A stretch of DNA of 64,000 nt from Synchiropus splendidus (GCF_027744825.2 NW_026527055.1:992001-1056000), one strand, 5' to 3'. Shown: positions 51,716 to 63,429, counted from the first letter of the stretch. Notes: generated from the sequence alone by a model not told the origin. Made by a program: numbers and translations.

Positions 51716-54356
51716 GCTGTCCGAAGTGTTTTTCGAAAGTTATCAACATTTTTATGTTTGGCGTTCCGGAATCGACCTTATCTCAGGATGAAAAATCGTT
51801 TTCTGCATTGTCCCATAACTTTCCAGGGAAGCTTCAGAACATGAAATTTTGACGTCCCACTATAGCAGAAAGGGTCTTTCTAGTAGTTGCACATAAAATC
51901 TAAGCTGTCTGAGGTGTTTTTCCAAAGTTATCAACATTTTTATGTTTGGCGTTCCAGAATCGACCTTATCTCAGGCTGAAAACCCGTTTTCTGCATTGTG
52001 CCATGACTTCTCAGGGAAGCTTCAGAACATGAAATGTTCACCTCCCACTATAGCAGAAAGGGTCTTTCTAGTAGTTGCACATCATATCTAAGCTGTCTGA
52101 AGTGCTTTTCGAAAGTTATCAACATTTTTATGTTAGGCGTTCCAGAATCGACCTTATCTCAGGCTGAAAACGCGTTGTCTGCATTGTGACATAATTTTGC
52201 ATGGAAGCTTCCGAACATGAAATTTTAACCTACCACTATAGTAGAAAGGGTCTTTCTAGTAGTTGCACATCAAATCTAAGCAGTCTGATGTGTTTTTCCA
52301 AAGTTATCAACATTGTTATGTATGGCGTTCCGGAATCAACCTTATCTCAGGCTGAAAACGCGTTTTACCTATTGTGCCATAACTTTGCAGGGAACGTTTA
52401 GAACATGAAATTTTCACTTCCCACTATAGCAGAAAGGGTCTTTCTAGTAGTTGCACATCAAATCTAAGCTGTCTGAAGTGTTATTCCAAAGTGATCAACA
52501 TTTTTACGTTTTGCGTTTCGGAACCCACCTTATCTCAGGCTGAAAACGCGTTCTCTGCATTGTGCCATAACTTCTCAGGGAAGCCTCAGAACATGAAATG
52601 TTCACCTCCCACTATCGCAGAAAGGGTCTTTCTCGTAGTTGGACATCAAATCGAAGCTGTCTGAAGTGTTTTTCCAAAGTTATCAACATTTTTATGTTTG
52701 GCGTTCCGGAACCCACCTTATCTCAGGCTGAAAACGCGTTTTCTGCATTGTGCCATATCTTTGCAGCGAAGCTTCAGAAAATGAAAATTTAACCTCCCAC
52801 TATAGCAGAAAGGGTCCTTCTAGTAGTTGCACATCAAATCTAAGCTGTCTGAAGAGTTTTTACAAAGTTATCAACTTTTTTATGTTTCCCGTTCCGGAAT
52901 CGACCTTATGTCAGGCTGAAAACGCGTTTTACGCATTGTGCCATAACTTTGCAGGGAAGCTTCAGAACATGAAATTTTCACCTCCCACTATAGCAGAAAG
53001 GGTCTTTCTAGTAGTTGCACATCAAATCTAAGCTGTCTGAAGTGTTGTTCCAAAATTATCAACATTTTTACCCATGGCGTTCCGGAACCCACCTTATCTC
53101 AGGCTGAAAACGCGTTTTCTGCATTGTGCCATAAATTCTCAGGGAAGCTTCAGAACATGAAATGTTCACCTCCCACTATAGCAGAAAGGGTCTTTCCACT
53201 AGTTGCACGTCAGATCTAGGCTGTCCGAAGTGTTTTTCGAAAGTTATCAACATTTTTATGTTTGGCGTTCCGGAATCGACCTTATCTCAGGATGAAAAAT
53301 CGTTTTCTGCATTGTCCCATAACTTTCCAGGGAAGCTTCAGAACATGAAATTTTGACCTCCCACTATAGCAGAAAGGGTCTTTCTAGTAGTTGCACATCA
53401 AATCTAAGCTGTCTGAGGTGTTTTTCCAAAGTTATCAACATTTTTATGTTTGGCGTTCCAGAATCGACCTTATCTCAGGCTGAAAACCCGTTTTCTGCAT
53501 TGTGCCATAACTTCTCAGGGAAGCTTCAGAACATGAAATGTTCACCTCCCACTATAGCAGAAAGGGTCTTTCTAGTAGTTGCACATCAAATCTAAGCTGT
53601 CTGATGTGTTTTTCCAAAGTTATCAACATTGTTATGTATGGCGTTCCGGAATCAACCTTATCTCAGGCTGAAAACGCGTTTTACGCATTGTGCCATAACT
53701 TTGCAGGGAACGTTTAGAACATGAAATTTTCACCTCCCACTATAGCAGAAAGGGTCTTTCTAGTAGTTGCACATCAAATCTAAGCTGTCTGAAGTGTTAT
53801 TCCAACGTGATCAACATTTTTACGTTTTGCGTTTCGGAACCCACCTTATCTCAGGCTGAAAACGCGTTTTCTGCATTGTGCCATAACTTCTCAGGGAAGC
53901 CTCAGAACATGAAATGTTCACCTCCCACTATCGCAGAAACGGTCTTTCTCGTAGTTGCACAGCAAATCTAAGCTGTCTGAAGTGTTTTTCCAAAGTTATC
54001 AACATTTTTATGTTTGGCGTTCCGGAACGCAACTTATCTCAGGCTGAAAACGCGTTTTCTGCATTGTGCCATATCTTTGCAGCGAAGCTTCAGAAAATGA
54101 AAATTTAACCTCCCACTATAGCAGAAAGGGTCCTTCTAGTAGTTGCACATCAAATCTAAGCTGTCTGAAGTGTTTTTACAAAGTTATCAACTTTTTTATG
54201 TTTCCCGTTCCGGAATCGACCTTATGTCAGGCTGAAAATGTGTTTTACGCATTGTGCCATAACTTTGCAGGGAAGCTTCAGAACATAAAAATTTCACCTC
54301 CCACTATAGCAGAAAGGGTATTTCTCGTAGTTACACTTCAAATCTAAGCTGTCTGA
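51716..54356 (+). repeat. 7-monomer higher-order repeat (1316 bp) with an 8-monomer shoulder
   Basis: 52270-53040 recurs at 53586-54356 at exactly 1316 bp, or seven monomers. Markers are CATTGTTATGTATGG, GGGAACGTTTAGAACATG, GTGATCAACATTTTTACG, AGCGAAGCTTCAGAAAATG and TATGTTTCCCG. The preceding stretch 51716-52100 recurs at 53220-53604 at 1504 bp, or eight monomers, so one monomer was gained or lost at the join. Confidence 0.88.
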
Positions 54357-55263
54357 AGTGTTTTTTCGAAAGTTATGAACATTTTTATGTTTGGCGTTCC
54401 GGAATCGACCTTATCTCAGGCTGAAAACGCGTTTTCTGCATTGTTCCATAACTTTGCAGGGAAGCTTCAGAACATGAAATTTTCACCTCCCACTATAGCA
54501 GAAAGGGCCTTTTTAGTAGTTGCACATCAGATCTATGCTGTCTGAAGTGTTTTTCCAAAGTTATCAACATTTTTATGTTTGGCATTCCGGAATCGACCTT
54601 ATCTCAGGCTGAAAAAGCTTTTTACGCTTTGTGCCATAACTTTGCAGGGAAGCTTCAGAACTCGAAATTTACTCCTCCCACTATAGCAGAAATGGTCTTT
54701 CTAGTAGTTGCACATCAAATGTAAGTTGTGTGAAGTGTTTTTCCAAAGTTATCAACATTCTTATGTTTGGCGTTCCGGAATCAACCTTATCTCAGGCTGA
54801 AAACGCGTTTTCTGCATTGTGCCATCACTTTGCAGGAAAGCTGAAGAATATGAAATTTTCACCTCTCACTATAGCAGAAAGGGTCATTCTAGTAGTTGCA
54901 CAACAAATCTAAGCTGTCTGAAGTGTTTTTCGAAAGTTATCAACATTTTTATGTTTGGCGTTCCGGATCGCAACTTATTGAAAATGCCTTTTCTGCATTG
55001 TGCCATAACTTTGCAGGGAAGCTTCAGAACATGAAATTTTAACCTCCCACTATAGCAGAAAGGGTCTTTCTAGTAGTTGCACATCAAATCTAAGCTGTCT
55101 GAAGTGTTTTTCCAAAGTTATCATATTTTTTTGTTTGGCGTTCCGGAACACACCTTATCTCAAGCTGAAAACGCGTTTTCTGCATTGTGCCATAACTTAG
55201 CAGGGAAGCTTCAGAACATGAAAATTTCACCTCCCATGATAGCAGAAAGGGTTTTTCTAGTAG

Positions 55264-55660
55264 TTGCACATCAAATCTAAGCTGTCTGAAGTGTTTTTCC
55301 AAAGTTAGCAAGATTTTTATGTTTGCCGTTCTGAAATCAACCTCATCTCAGGCTGAAAACGAGTTTTACGCATTGTGCCAGAACTTTGCAGCGAAGCTTC
55401 AGAACATGAAATTTTCACCTCCCACTATAGCAGAAAGGGTCTTTCTCGTAGTTGCACATCAAATCTAAGCTGTCTGAAGTGTTTTTCGAAAGTTTTCAAC
55501 ATTTTTATGTTTGGTGTTCCTGAATCGACCTTATCTCAGGCTGCAAACGCGTTTTCTGCATTGTGCCATAACTTTGCAGGAAAGCTGCATAATACGAAAT
55601 TTTCACCTCCCACTATAGCAGAAAGGGTCTTTCTAGTATTTGCACATCAAATCTAAGCTG
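55264..55660 (+). repeat. Two-monomer block, copy 3 of 3 widely spaced copies
   Basis: It matches 30850-31245 at an offset of 24414 bp, with the same set of rare changes as the other two copies. The monomer interrupted by the solo LTR at 47248 carries some of the same changes (GAAAGTTTTCAACA, TTTGGTGTTCCTGAA) and may be a fourth, partial copy. Confidence 0.72.
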
Positions 55661-57085
55661 TCTAAAGTGTTTTTCCAAAGTTATCAACATTTTTATGTTT
55701 GGCGTTCCGGAACCCACCTTTTGTCAGGCTGAAAATGTGTTTTCTGCATTGTGCCACAACTTTGCAGGGAAGCTTCAGAAAATGAAATTTTAACCTCCCA
55801 CTATAGCAGATAGGGTCTTTCTAGTAGTTGCACATCAAATCTAAGCTGTCTGAAGTGTTTTTCCAAAGTTATCAACATTTTTATGTTTGCCGTTCTGAAA
55901 TCATCCTCATCTCAGGCTGAAAACGAGTTTTACGCATTGTGCCATAACTTTGCAGCGAAGCTTCAGAACATGAAATTTTCACCTCCCACTATAGCAGAAA
56001 GGGTCTTTCTCGTCGTTGCACATAAAATCTAATCTGTCTGAAGTGTTTTTCGAAAGTTTTCAACATTTTTATGTTTGGTGTTCCTGAATCGACCTTATCT
56101 CAGGCTGAAAACGCGTTTTCTGCATTGTGCCATAACTTTGCAGGGAAGCTTCAGATCATGAAATTTTCACCTCCCACTATAGCACAAAGGGTCTTTCTAG
56201 TAGTTGCACATCAAATCTAAGCTGTCTGAAGTGTTTTTCGGAAGTTATCAACATTTTTACGTTTGGCGTTCCGGAATCGGCCTTATGTGAGGTTGAAAAC
56301 GCGTTTTCTGCATTGTGCCATAACTTTGCAGGGAAGCTTCAGAACAAAAAAATTTCACCTCCCACTATAGCAGAAAGGATCTTTCTAGTAGTTGCACACA
56401 AATCTAAGCTGTCTGAAGAGTTTTTCCAAAGTTATTAACATTTTTATGTTTGGCGTTCCGGAATTGACCTTATGTGAGGCTGAAAACGCGTTTTCTGCAT
56501 TGTGACATAACTTTGCAGGGAAGCTTCAGAACATGAAATTTTCACCTCCCACGATAGCAGAAAGGGTCTTTCTAGTAGTTGCACATCAAATCTAAGCTGT
56601 CTAAAGAGTTTTTCCAAAGTTATCAATATTTTTATGTTTGGCGTTCCGGAATCGACCTTATCTCAGGCTGAAAACGCGTTTCCTGCATTGTGGCATAACT
56701 TCGCAGGGAAGCTTCAGAACATCGAATTTTCACCTCCCACAATGGCAGAAATGGTCTTTCTAGTAGTTGCACATCAAATCTAAGCTGTCTGAAGTGTTTT
56801 TCCAAAGTTATCCACATTTTTATATTTGGCGTTCCTGAATCGACCTTATCTCAGGCTGAAAACACGTTTTCTGCATTGTGCCATAACTTTGCACGGAAGC
56901 CTCAGAACATGAAATTTTCACCTACCGCTATAGTAGAAAGGGTCTTTCTAGTAGTTGCACATCAAATCTAGGCTGTCTGAATTGTTTTTCCAAAGTTATC
57001 AACATTTTTTTTGGTTGGCGTTCCAGAATCGACCTTATCTCAGGCTGAAAACGCCTTTTACACATTGTTTTATAACTTTGCAGGG

Positions 57086-57273
57086 AAGCTTCAGAACATC
57101 AAATTTTCACCTCCCACTATAGTAGAAAGGGTCTTTCTAGTAGTTGCACATCAAATCTAAGCTGTCTGAAGTGTTTTTCCAAAGTTATCAACATTTTTAT
57201 GTTTGGCGTTCCGGAATCGACCTTATCTCAGGCTGAAAACGCGTTTTACGCATTGTGCCATAACTTTGCAGGG
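57086..57273 (+). repeat. Representative satellite monomer (188 bp)
   Basis: This is a near-consensus unit, measured from one AAGCTT (57086-57091) to the next (57274-57279), exactly 188 bp. Internal symmetry: AGAAAG-GGT-CTTTCT at 57124-57138; CTGAAG at 57166-57171, complementary to the CTTCAG beside the HindIII site; CAAAGTTAT at 57180-57188, pairing with ATAACTTTG at 57260-57268; TTCCGGAA at 57209-57216; AAAACGCGTTTT at 57236-57247. There are five CpG sites, three around TTCCGGAATCGACC and two in the CGCG core. 188 is not a multiple of three, so any frame shifts at each unit. Confidence 0.93.
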
Positions 57274-58509
57274 AAGCTTCAGAACATTCAATTTTCAAAT
57301 CCCACTATAGCAGAAAGGGTCTTTCGAGTAGTTGCACATCAAATCTAAGCTGTCTGAAGTGTTCTTCCAAAGTTGTCAACATTTTTATGTTTGGCGTTCC
57401 GGAACCCACCTTATCTCAGGCTGTGAGCGCGTTTTCTGCATTGTGGCATAACTTTGCAGGGAAACTTCAGAACATGAAATTTTCACCTCCCACTATAGCA
57501 GAAATGGTCTTTCTAGTAGTTGCACATGAAATCTAAGCTGTCTGAAGTGTTTTTTCAAAGTTATCATATTTTTATGTTTGGCGTTCTGGAACCCACCTTA
57601 TCTCAGTCTGAAAACGTGTTTTTTGCATTGTGCCATAACTTTGCAGGGAAGCCTCAGAACATGAAATTTTCACCTGCCGCTATAGTAGAAAGGGTCTTTC
57701 TAGTAGTTGCACATCAAATCTAAGCTGTCTGAAGTGTTTTTACAAAGTTATCAACTTTTTTATGTTTCCAGTTCCGGAATCGACCTTATCTCAGGCTGAA
57801 AACGCGTTTTCGGAATTGTGCCATAACTTTGCAAGGAAGCTTCAGAACATAAAAATTTCACATCCCACTATAGCAGAAAGGGTATTTCTAGTAGTTACAC
57901 TTCAAATCTAAGCTGTCTGGTGTTTTTCCAAAGTTATCAACATTTTTATGTTTCTCGTTCCTGAACCCACCTTATATCAGGCTGAAAATGCGTTTTCTGC
58001 ATTGTGCCATAATTTTGCAGGGAAGCTTCAGAACATGAAATTTTCACTTCCCACTATAGCAGAAAGGGTATTTGTAGTAGTTACACTTCAAATCTAAGCT
58101 GTCTGAAGTGTTTTTTTGAAAATTATCAACATTTTTATGTTTGGCGTTCCGGAATCCATCTTATCTCAGGCTGAAAACGCGTTTTTTGCATTGTTCCATA
58201 ACTTTGCAGGGAAGCTTCAGAACATGAAATGTTCACCTCCCACTATAGCAGAAAGGGCCTTTTTAGTAGTTGCACATCAAATCTATGCTGTCTGAAGTGT
58301 TTTTCCAAAGTTGTCAACATTTTTATGTTTGGCGTTCCGAAACCCACCTTATCTCAGGCTGAAAACATGTTTTACGCATTGTACCATAACTTTGCATAAA
58401 GCTTCAGCACATGAAATTTTCACCTCCCACTATAGCAGAAAGGGTCTTTCTAGCAGTTGCAGATCAAATCTAAGCTGTCTGAAATGTTTTTTCAAAGTTA
58501 TCAACATTT

Positions 58510-59790
58510 TTATGTTTGGCGTTCTGGAACCCACCTTATCTCAGTCTGCAAACGTGTTTTCTGCATTGTGCCATAACTTTGCAGGGAAGCCTCAGAACAT
58601 GACATTTTCACCTGCCGCTTTTGTAAAAAGGGTCTTTCGAGTAGTTGCACATCAAATCTAAGCTGTCTGAAGTGTTTTTCCAAAGTTATCAACATTTTTA
58701 TGTTTGGCGTTCCGGAATCGACCTTATCTCAGGCTGAAAACGCGTTTTACGCATTGTGCCATAACTTTATATAAAGCTTCAGAACATGAAATTTTCACCT
58801 CCCAGTATAGTAGAAAGGGTCTTTCTAGTAGTTGCACATCAAATCTATGCTGTCTGAAGTGTTTTTCCAAAGTTGTCAACAATTTTCTGTTTGGCGTTCC
58901 GGAATCGACCTTATCTCAGGCTGAAAACGCGTTTTCTGCATTGTGCCATAACTTTGCAGGCAAGCTTCAGAACATAAAATTTTCACCTCCCACAATAGCA
59001 GAAAGGGTCTTTCTAGTAGTTGCACATCAAATCTATGCTGTCTGAATTGTTTTTCCAAAGTTGTCAACAATTTTATTTTTGGCGTTCCGAAACCCACCTT
59101 ATCTGAGGCTCAAAACGCGTTTTCTGCATTGTGCCATATATTCTAAGGGAAGGTTAAGAACATGAAATTTTCACCTCCCACAATAGCATATAGGGTCTTT
59201 CTAGTAGTTGCACATCAAATCTAAGCTGTCTGAAGTGTTTTTCCAAAGTTCTCATCATTTTTATGTTTAGCGTTACGGAATCGAGCTTATCTCAGGCTGA
59301 AAACGCGTTTTACGCATTGTGCCATAACTTTGCATAAAGCTTCAGAACATTACATTTTCACATCCTACTACAGCAGAAAGGGTCTTTCTAGTAGTTGCAC
59401 ATCAAATCTAAGCTGTCTGAAGTGTTTTTCCAAAGTTTTCAACATTTTTATGTTTAGCGTTCGGGAACCCACCTTATCTCAGGCTGAAAAAGCGTTTTAC
59501 GCATTTTGCCATAACTCTGCATAAAGCTTCAGAACATGAAATTTTCACCTCCCACTATAGCAGAAAGGGTCTTTCTAGTAGTTGCAGATCAAATCTAAGC
59601 TGTCTGAAGTGTTTTTCCAAAGTCATCAACATTTTTATGTTTGGCGTTCCGGAATCGAACTTATCTCTGGCTATAAACGCGTTTTACGCGTTGTGCCATA
59701 ACTTTGCATAAAGCTTCAGAACATGAAATTTTCACCTCCCACTATAGTAGAAAGGGTCTTTCTAGTAGTTGCACATCAAATCTAAGCTGT
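58510..59790 (+). repeat. 8-monomer higher-order repeat (1499 bp), copy 1
   Basis: The series starting at 58510, 58704 and 59330 recurs at 60009, 60203 and 60829, always 1499 bp on. Markers are TTATCTCAGTCTGCAAA, CCTGCCGCTTTTGTA, GTTGTCAACAATTTT, TGCCATATATTCT and GCGTTACGGAATCGAGC. Several units use the GCATAAAGCTT form, which is one base short. Confidence 0.9.
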
Positions 59791-60008
59791 CTGAAGTGTT
59801 TTTCCAAAGTTATCAACATTTTTATGTTTGGCGTTCCGGAATCGACCTTATCTCAGGCTGAAAACGCGTTTTACGCATTGTGCCATGACTTTGCAGGGAA
59901 GCTTCAGAACATTAAATTTTCAAATCCCACTATAGCAGAAAGGGTCTTTCGAGTAGTTGCACATCAAATCTAAGCTGTCTGAAGTGTTCTTCCAAAGTTA
60001 TCAACATT

Positions 60009-61289
60009 TTATGTTTGGCGTTCCGGAACCCACCTTATCTCAGTCTGCAAATGTGTTTTTTGCATTGTGCCATAACTTTGCAGGGAAGCCTCAGAACATG
60101 ACATTTTCACCTGCCGCTTTTGTAGAAAGGGTCTTTCGAGTAGTTGCACATCAAATCTAAGCTGTCTGAAGTGTTTTTCCAAAGATATCAACATTTTTAT
60201 GTTTGGCGTTCCGGAATCGACCTTATCTCAGGCTGAAAACGCGTTTTACGCATTGTGCCATAACTTTGCATAAAGCTTCAGAACATGAAATTTTCACCTC
60301 CCAGTATAGTAGAAAGGGTCTTTCTAGTAGTTGCACATCAAATCTATGCTGTCTGAAGTGTTTTTCCAAAGTTGTCAACAATTTTATGTTTGGCGTTCCG
60401 GAATCGACCTTATCTCAGGCTGAAAACGCGTTTTCTGCATTGTGCCATAACTTTGCAGGCAAGCTTCAGAACATAAAATTTTCACCTCCCACAATAGCAG
60501 AAAGGGTCTTTCTAGTAGTTGCACATCAAATCTATCCTGTCTGAATTGTTTTTCCAAAGTTGTCAACAATTTTATTTTTGGCGTTCCGAAACCCACCTTA
60601 TCTGAGGCTCAAAACGCGTTTTCTGCATTGTGCCATATATTCTCAGGGAAGGTTCAGAACATGAAATTTTCACCTCCCACAATAGCATATAGGGTCTTTC
60701 TAGTAGTTGCACATCAAATCTAAGCTGTCTGAAGTGTTTTTCCAAAGTTCTCATCATTTTTATGTTTAGCGTTACGGAATCGAGCTTATCTCAGGCTGAA
60801 AACGCGTTTTACGCATTGTGCCATAACTTTGCATAAAGCTTCAGAACATTACATTTTCACATCCTACTACAGCAGAAAGGGTCTTTCTAGTAGTTGCACA
60901 TCAAATCTAAGCTGTCTGAAGTGTTTTTCCAAAGTTTTCAACATTTTTATGTTTGGCGTTCGGGAACCCACCTTATCTCAGGCTGAAAAAGCGTTTTACG
61001 CATTTTGCCATAACTCTGCATAAAGCTTCAGAACATGAAATTTTCACCTCCCACTATAGCAGAAAGGGTCTTTCTAGTAGTTGCAGATCAAATCTAAGCT
61101 GTCTGAAGTGTTTTTCCAAAGTCATCAACATTTTTATGTTTGGCGTTCCGGAATCGACCTTATTTCTGGCTATAAACGCGTTTTACGCTTTGTGCCATAA
61201 CTTTGCATAAAGCTTCAGAACATGAAATTTTCACCTCCCACTATAGCAGAAAGGGTCTTTCTAGTAGTTGCACATTAAAGCTAAGCTGT
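60009..61289 (+). repeat. 8-monomer higher-order repeat (1499 bp), copy 2
   Basis: Second copy of 58510-59790, directly following it, with scattered substitutions. It ends about 450 bp before the LTR at 61740. Confidence 0.9.
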
Positions 61290-61629
61290 CTGAAGTGTTT
61301 TTCCAAACTTATCAACATTTTTATGTTTGGCGTTCCGGAACCCATCTTATCTCAGGCTGAAAACGCGTTTTCTGCATTGTGCCATACCTTTGCCGGGAAG
61401 CTTCAGAACATGAAATGTTCACCTCCCACTATAGCAGAAAGGGTCTTTCTAGTAGTTGCACATCAAATCTAAGCGGTCTGAAGTGTATTTCAAAAGTTAT
61501 CAACTTTTTTATGTTTGACGTTCCTGAATCGACCTTATCACAGGCTGAAAACGCGTTTTACGCATTGTTCCATAACTTTGCCGTGAAGCTTCAGAACATG
61601 AAATTTTCACCTCCCACAATGGCAGAAAT

Positions 61630-61664
61630 GGTCTTGGTGGTCAAAATCTAATGGTCAAATCTAA
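61630..61664 (+). repeat. Scrambled monomer near the array break
   Basis: In place of the usual GTCTTTCTAGTAGTTGCACATCAAATC region this monomer reads GTCTTGGTGG, then TCAAAATCTAATGG and TCAAATCTAAAC. A short segment (GGTCAAAATCTAAT / GGTCAAATCTAAAC) is duplicated and the TAGTAGTTGCACA part is lost. It lies about 75 bp from the LTR start and is the most disturbed monomer I saw. Confidence 0.8.
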
Positions 61665-61734
61665 ACTGTCTGAAGTGTTTTTCCAAAGTTATGTACATTT
61701 TTATATTAGGCGTTCCGGAATCGACTTTATCTCA

Positions 61735-61739
61735 GGCTG
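61735..61739. repeat. Presumed target-site duplication of the second element (GGCTG)
   Basis: These are the five satellite bases directly before the LTR terminus TGTCGTC. By analogy with the solo LTR they should be repeated after the far end of the element, which is outside the window. Confidence 0.5.
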
Positions 61740-62319
61740 TGTCGTCGGGTTTAGGTTTTCAAGGTCTTGTGTACAAGGCGATTAGCTATAACATAAGCCG
61801 TCCCTAGTTCCAAGCACACTACCTCCCTTTGCCTCTCTGGTAAAGGGCCCCTCGGTTGGTCAACTCAGTCAGCCTCTTGTTGCGGACACGGTTCTAAAAC
61901 TATAATAAGCATATCAACTATACCTTATTATATTAGTGAGTAGTGTCGGCGCTTCACTGAGCGGGTTATTTAATTAGCCCGACCTGTTAAAAAACAGGTT
62001 CTTGACCTTACAATGCTACACCTCTTACCGTAGTCTCTTTACTTAACTTCGTTTAGGGACTCATGATCGGATCCTAAATCCATTCCTTTCAAATAACATT
62101 TTCCCCATAAATGCCTAAAACTACCACCTAATCATTGACACAATAATTCAGGATGGAATAATGCTGCCATGTGAGACACTCATTAAATGTGCAACAGGAG
62201 GAAATCAAACAGTAACTCACCTATAACCCAATTGATGGTAGTAGGTAGGAGCCAGTTGATTCTTTAGTAGTCAGGGATCCACGCCGTTGTGCCTTTTCAG
62301 TACTTAATTCGTACTCAAT

Positions 62320-62325
62320 TTTATT
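62320..62325 (-). promoter_or_regulatory. Polyadenylation signal AATAAA of the 3' LTR
   Basis: TTTATT on the plus strand, at the position equivalent to 47829-47834. In the 3' LTR this would be the working 3'-end signal of the element transcript. Confidence 0.6.
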
Positions 62326-62420
62326 TTGTTTTTTGTCACAAAAATGTTTCTTCAAAAAATTAATAAAAGAATAGTAAAAACAGCAAAGTCAACCAAAAAC
62401 AATAAAATCCATAAACTCAA

Positions 62421-62478
62421 GGGTATTGCCAGACGCTGATACCCAACAATATCAAAAGTACCGCCAGACGCTGGTACT
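62421..62478 (-). other. Two hairpins with the same loop, 3' LTR copy
   Basis: GGGTAT/ATACCC at 62421-62444 and AGTACC/GGTACT at 62457-62478 both enclose GCCAGACGCT. They are identical in structure to the pair in the solo LTR. Confidence 0.7.
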
Positions 62479-62850
62479 AGTACATATACTTCAAAAACCA
62501 TATAATCAAAAATACTTCAAAAACCGTATAATTAAAAATACTTCAAAACCATATAGTCAAAAATACTTCAAAGACCGTATAATTAAAAATACTTCAAAAC
62601 CATATAATCAAAAACACTTCAAAAGCCGTATAATTAAGAATACTTCAAAACCATATAATCAAAAACACTTCAAAAGCCGTATAATTAAGAATACTTCAAA
62701 ACCATATAATCAAAAACACTTCAAAAGCCGTATAATTAAAATACTTCAAAAGCCGTATAATTAAAATACTTCAAAACCATATAATCAAAATTACTTCAAA
62801 AGCCGTATAATTAAAAATACTTAAATCATATAATCAAAATTACTTCAATA
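62476..62850 (-). repeat. 51-bp minisatellite inside the 3' LTR
   Basis: Same alternating CCATATAATCAAAA and CCGTATAATTAA halves as in the solo LTR, but about seven units instead of fewer than four, with degenerate units toward 62850. The copy-number difference explains most of the length difference between the two LTRs. Confidence 0.87.
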
Positions 62851-63020
62851 AAAAGGATTAATTCAAAAATAGTAAAAGAGAAATAAAAGATGAGTTGAAA
62901 TCAAATGGTCCGAGAGCAAACAGCAAGAGCACCGTCCCAAGATAAGATAAAAACTTACGGCGGACAAACGCGGGCGAAGATCCAAAAAGAGCAAGAACTC
63001 AGGGTCACATCTCCGAGCGC

Positions 63021-63028
63021 TTATATAG
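63021..63028 (-). promoter_or_regulatory. TATA box of the 3' LTR
   Basis: The minus strand reads CTATATAA within CGCTATATAAGCGCTCGG, equivalent to 48355-48362 in the solo LTR. Confidence 0.72.
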
Positions 63029-63429
63029 CGACACACGGCTTTGAAGACATACCGACATCCGTTTTCTCACGCCAAGCCAATTAGTCATATCTATAACTTA
63101 TCTTGTTTTTTCTCCAGGTGGCCTTTTGAAGTTCCTCCCTCAAAAGGATACATGTTCGGTGATAGATCATATTAGTGTCAATTGCGTCAGCACTTAGATC
63201 ATTTTTTATACGTCACGGTTGCCCGGTTCATATATAGGTCAATACATCCACTCCATTTTGTCAGCACGTGCGCACAGGTTCAAACTAAGTTCAAGATGGC
63301 CGCTTCAAATGAGCGCGCCTTCAAGGTCATTCTCAGATCCAAGCACACAGCTGTTCGTGAGTTCAAACGCGCATGATCAAACGCATACAGGTTCACTAAA
63401 GTTTGAAACATTAAACAATTAATGATAAA

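Larger units (their letters stand above)
48942..61739 (+). repeat. 188-bp satellite array, right part
   Basis: This is the continuation of the same array after the solo LTR: about 68 monomers in the same orientation as the left part. The first bases complete the monomer broken by the LTR at 47248, so the two parts were one array before the insertion. The stretches 49.0-51.7 kb and 54.4-58.5 kb hold irregularly mixed monomers. Better ordered higher-order blocks lie at about 51.7-54.4 and 58.5-61.3 kb. The array is broken by a second LTR at 61740, inside a monomer. Confidence 0.97.

Noticed and set aside
57180..57192. TTATCAACA in every monomer resembles a bacterial DnaA box (TTATCCACA)
   Set aside because: It differs from the box consensus, recurs in every satellite unit, and the context is eukaryotic.
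57086..57273. CENP-B box
   Set aside because: No segment of the monomer fits the TTCG...CGGG core on either strand.
1..61739. Dozens of 60-144 codon open frames on both strands of the satellite
   Set aside because: They are the same few frames repeated with the 188-bp period, commonly begin at TTG, change frame between units, and overlap on opposite strands. No domain or gene structure is visible.
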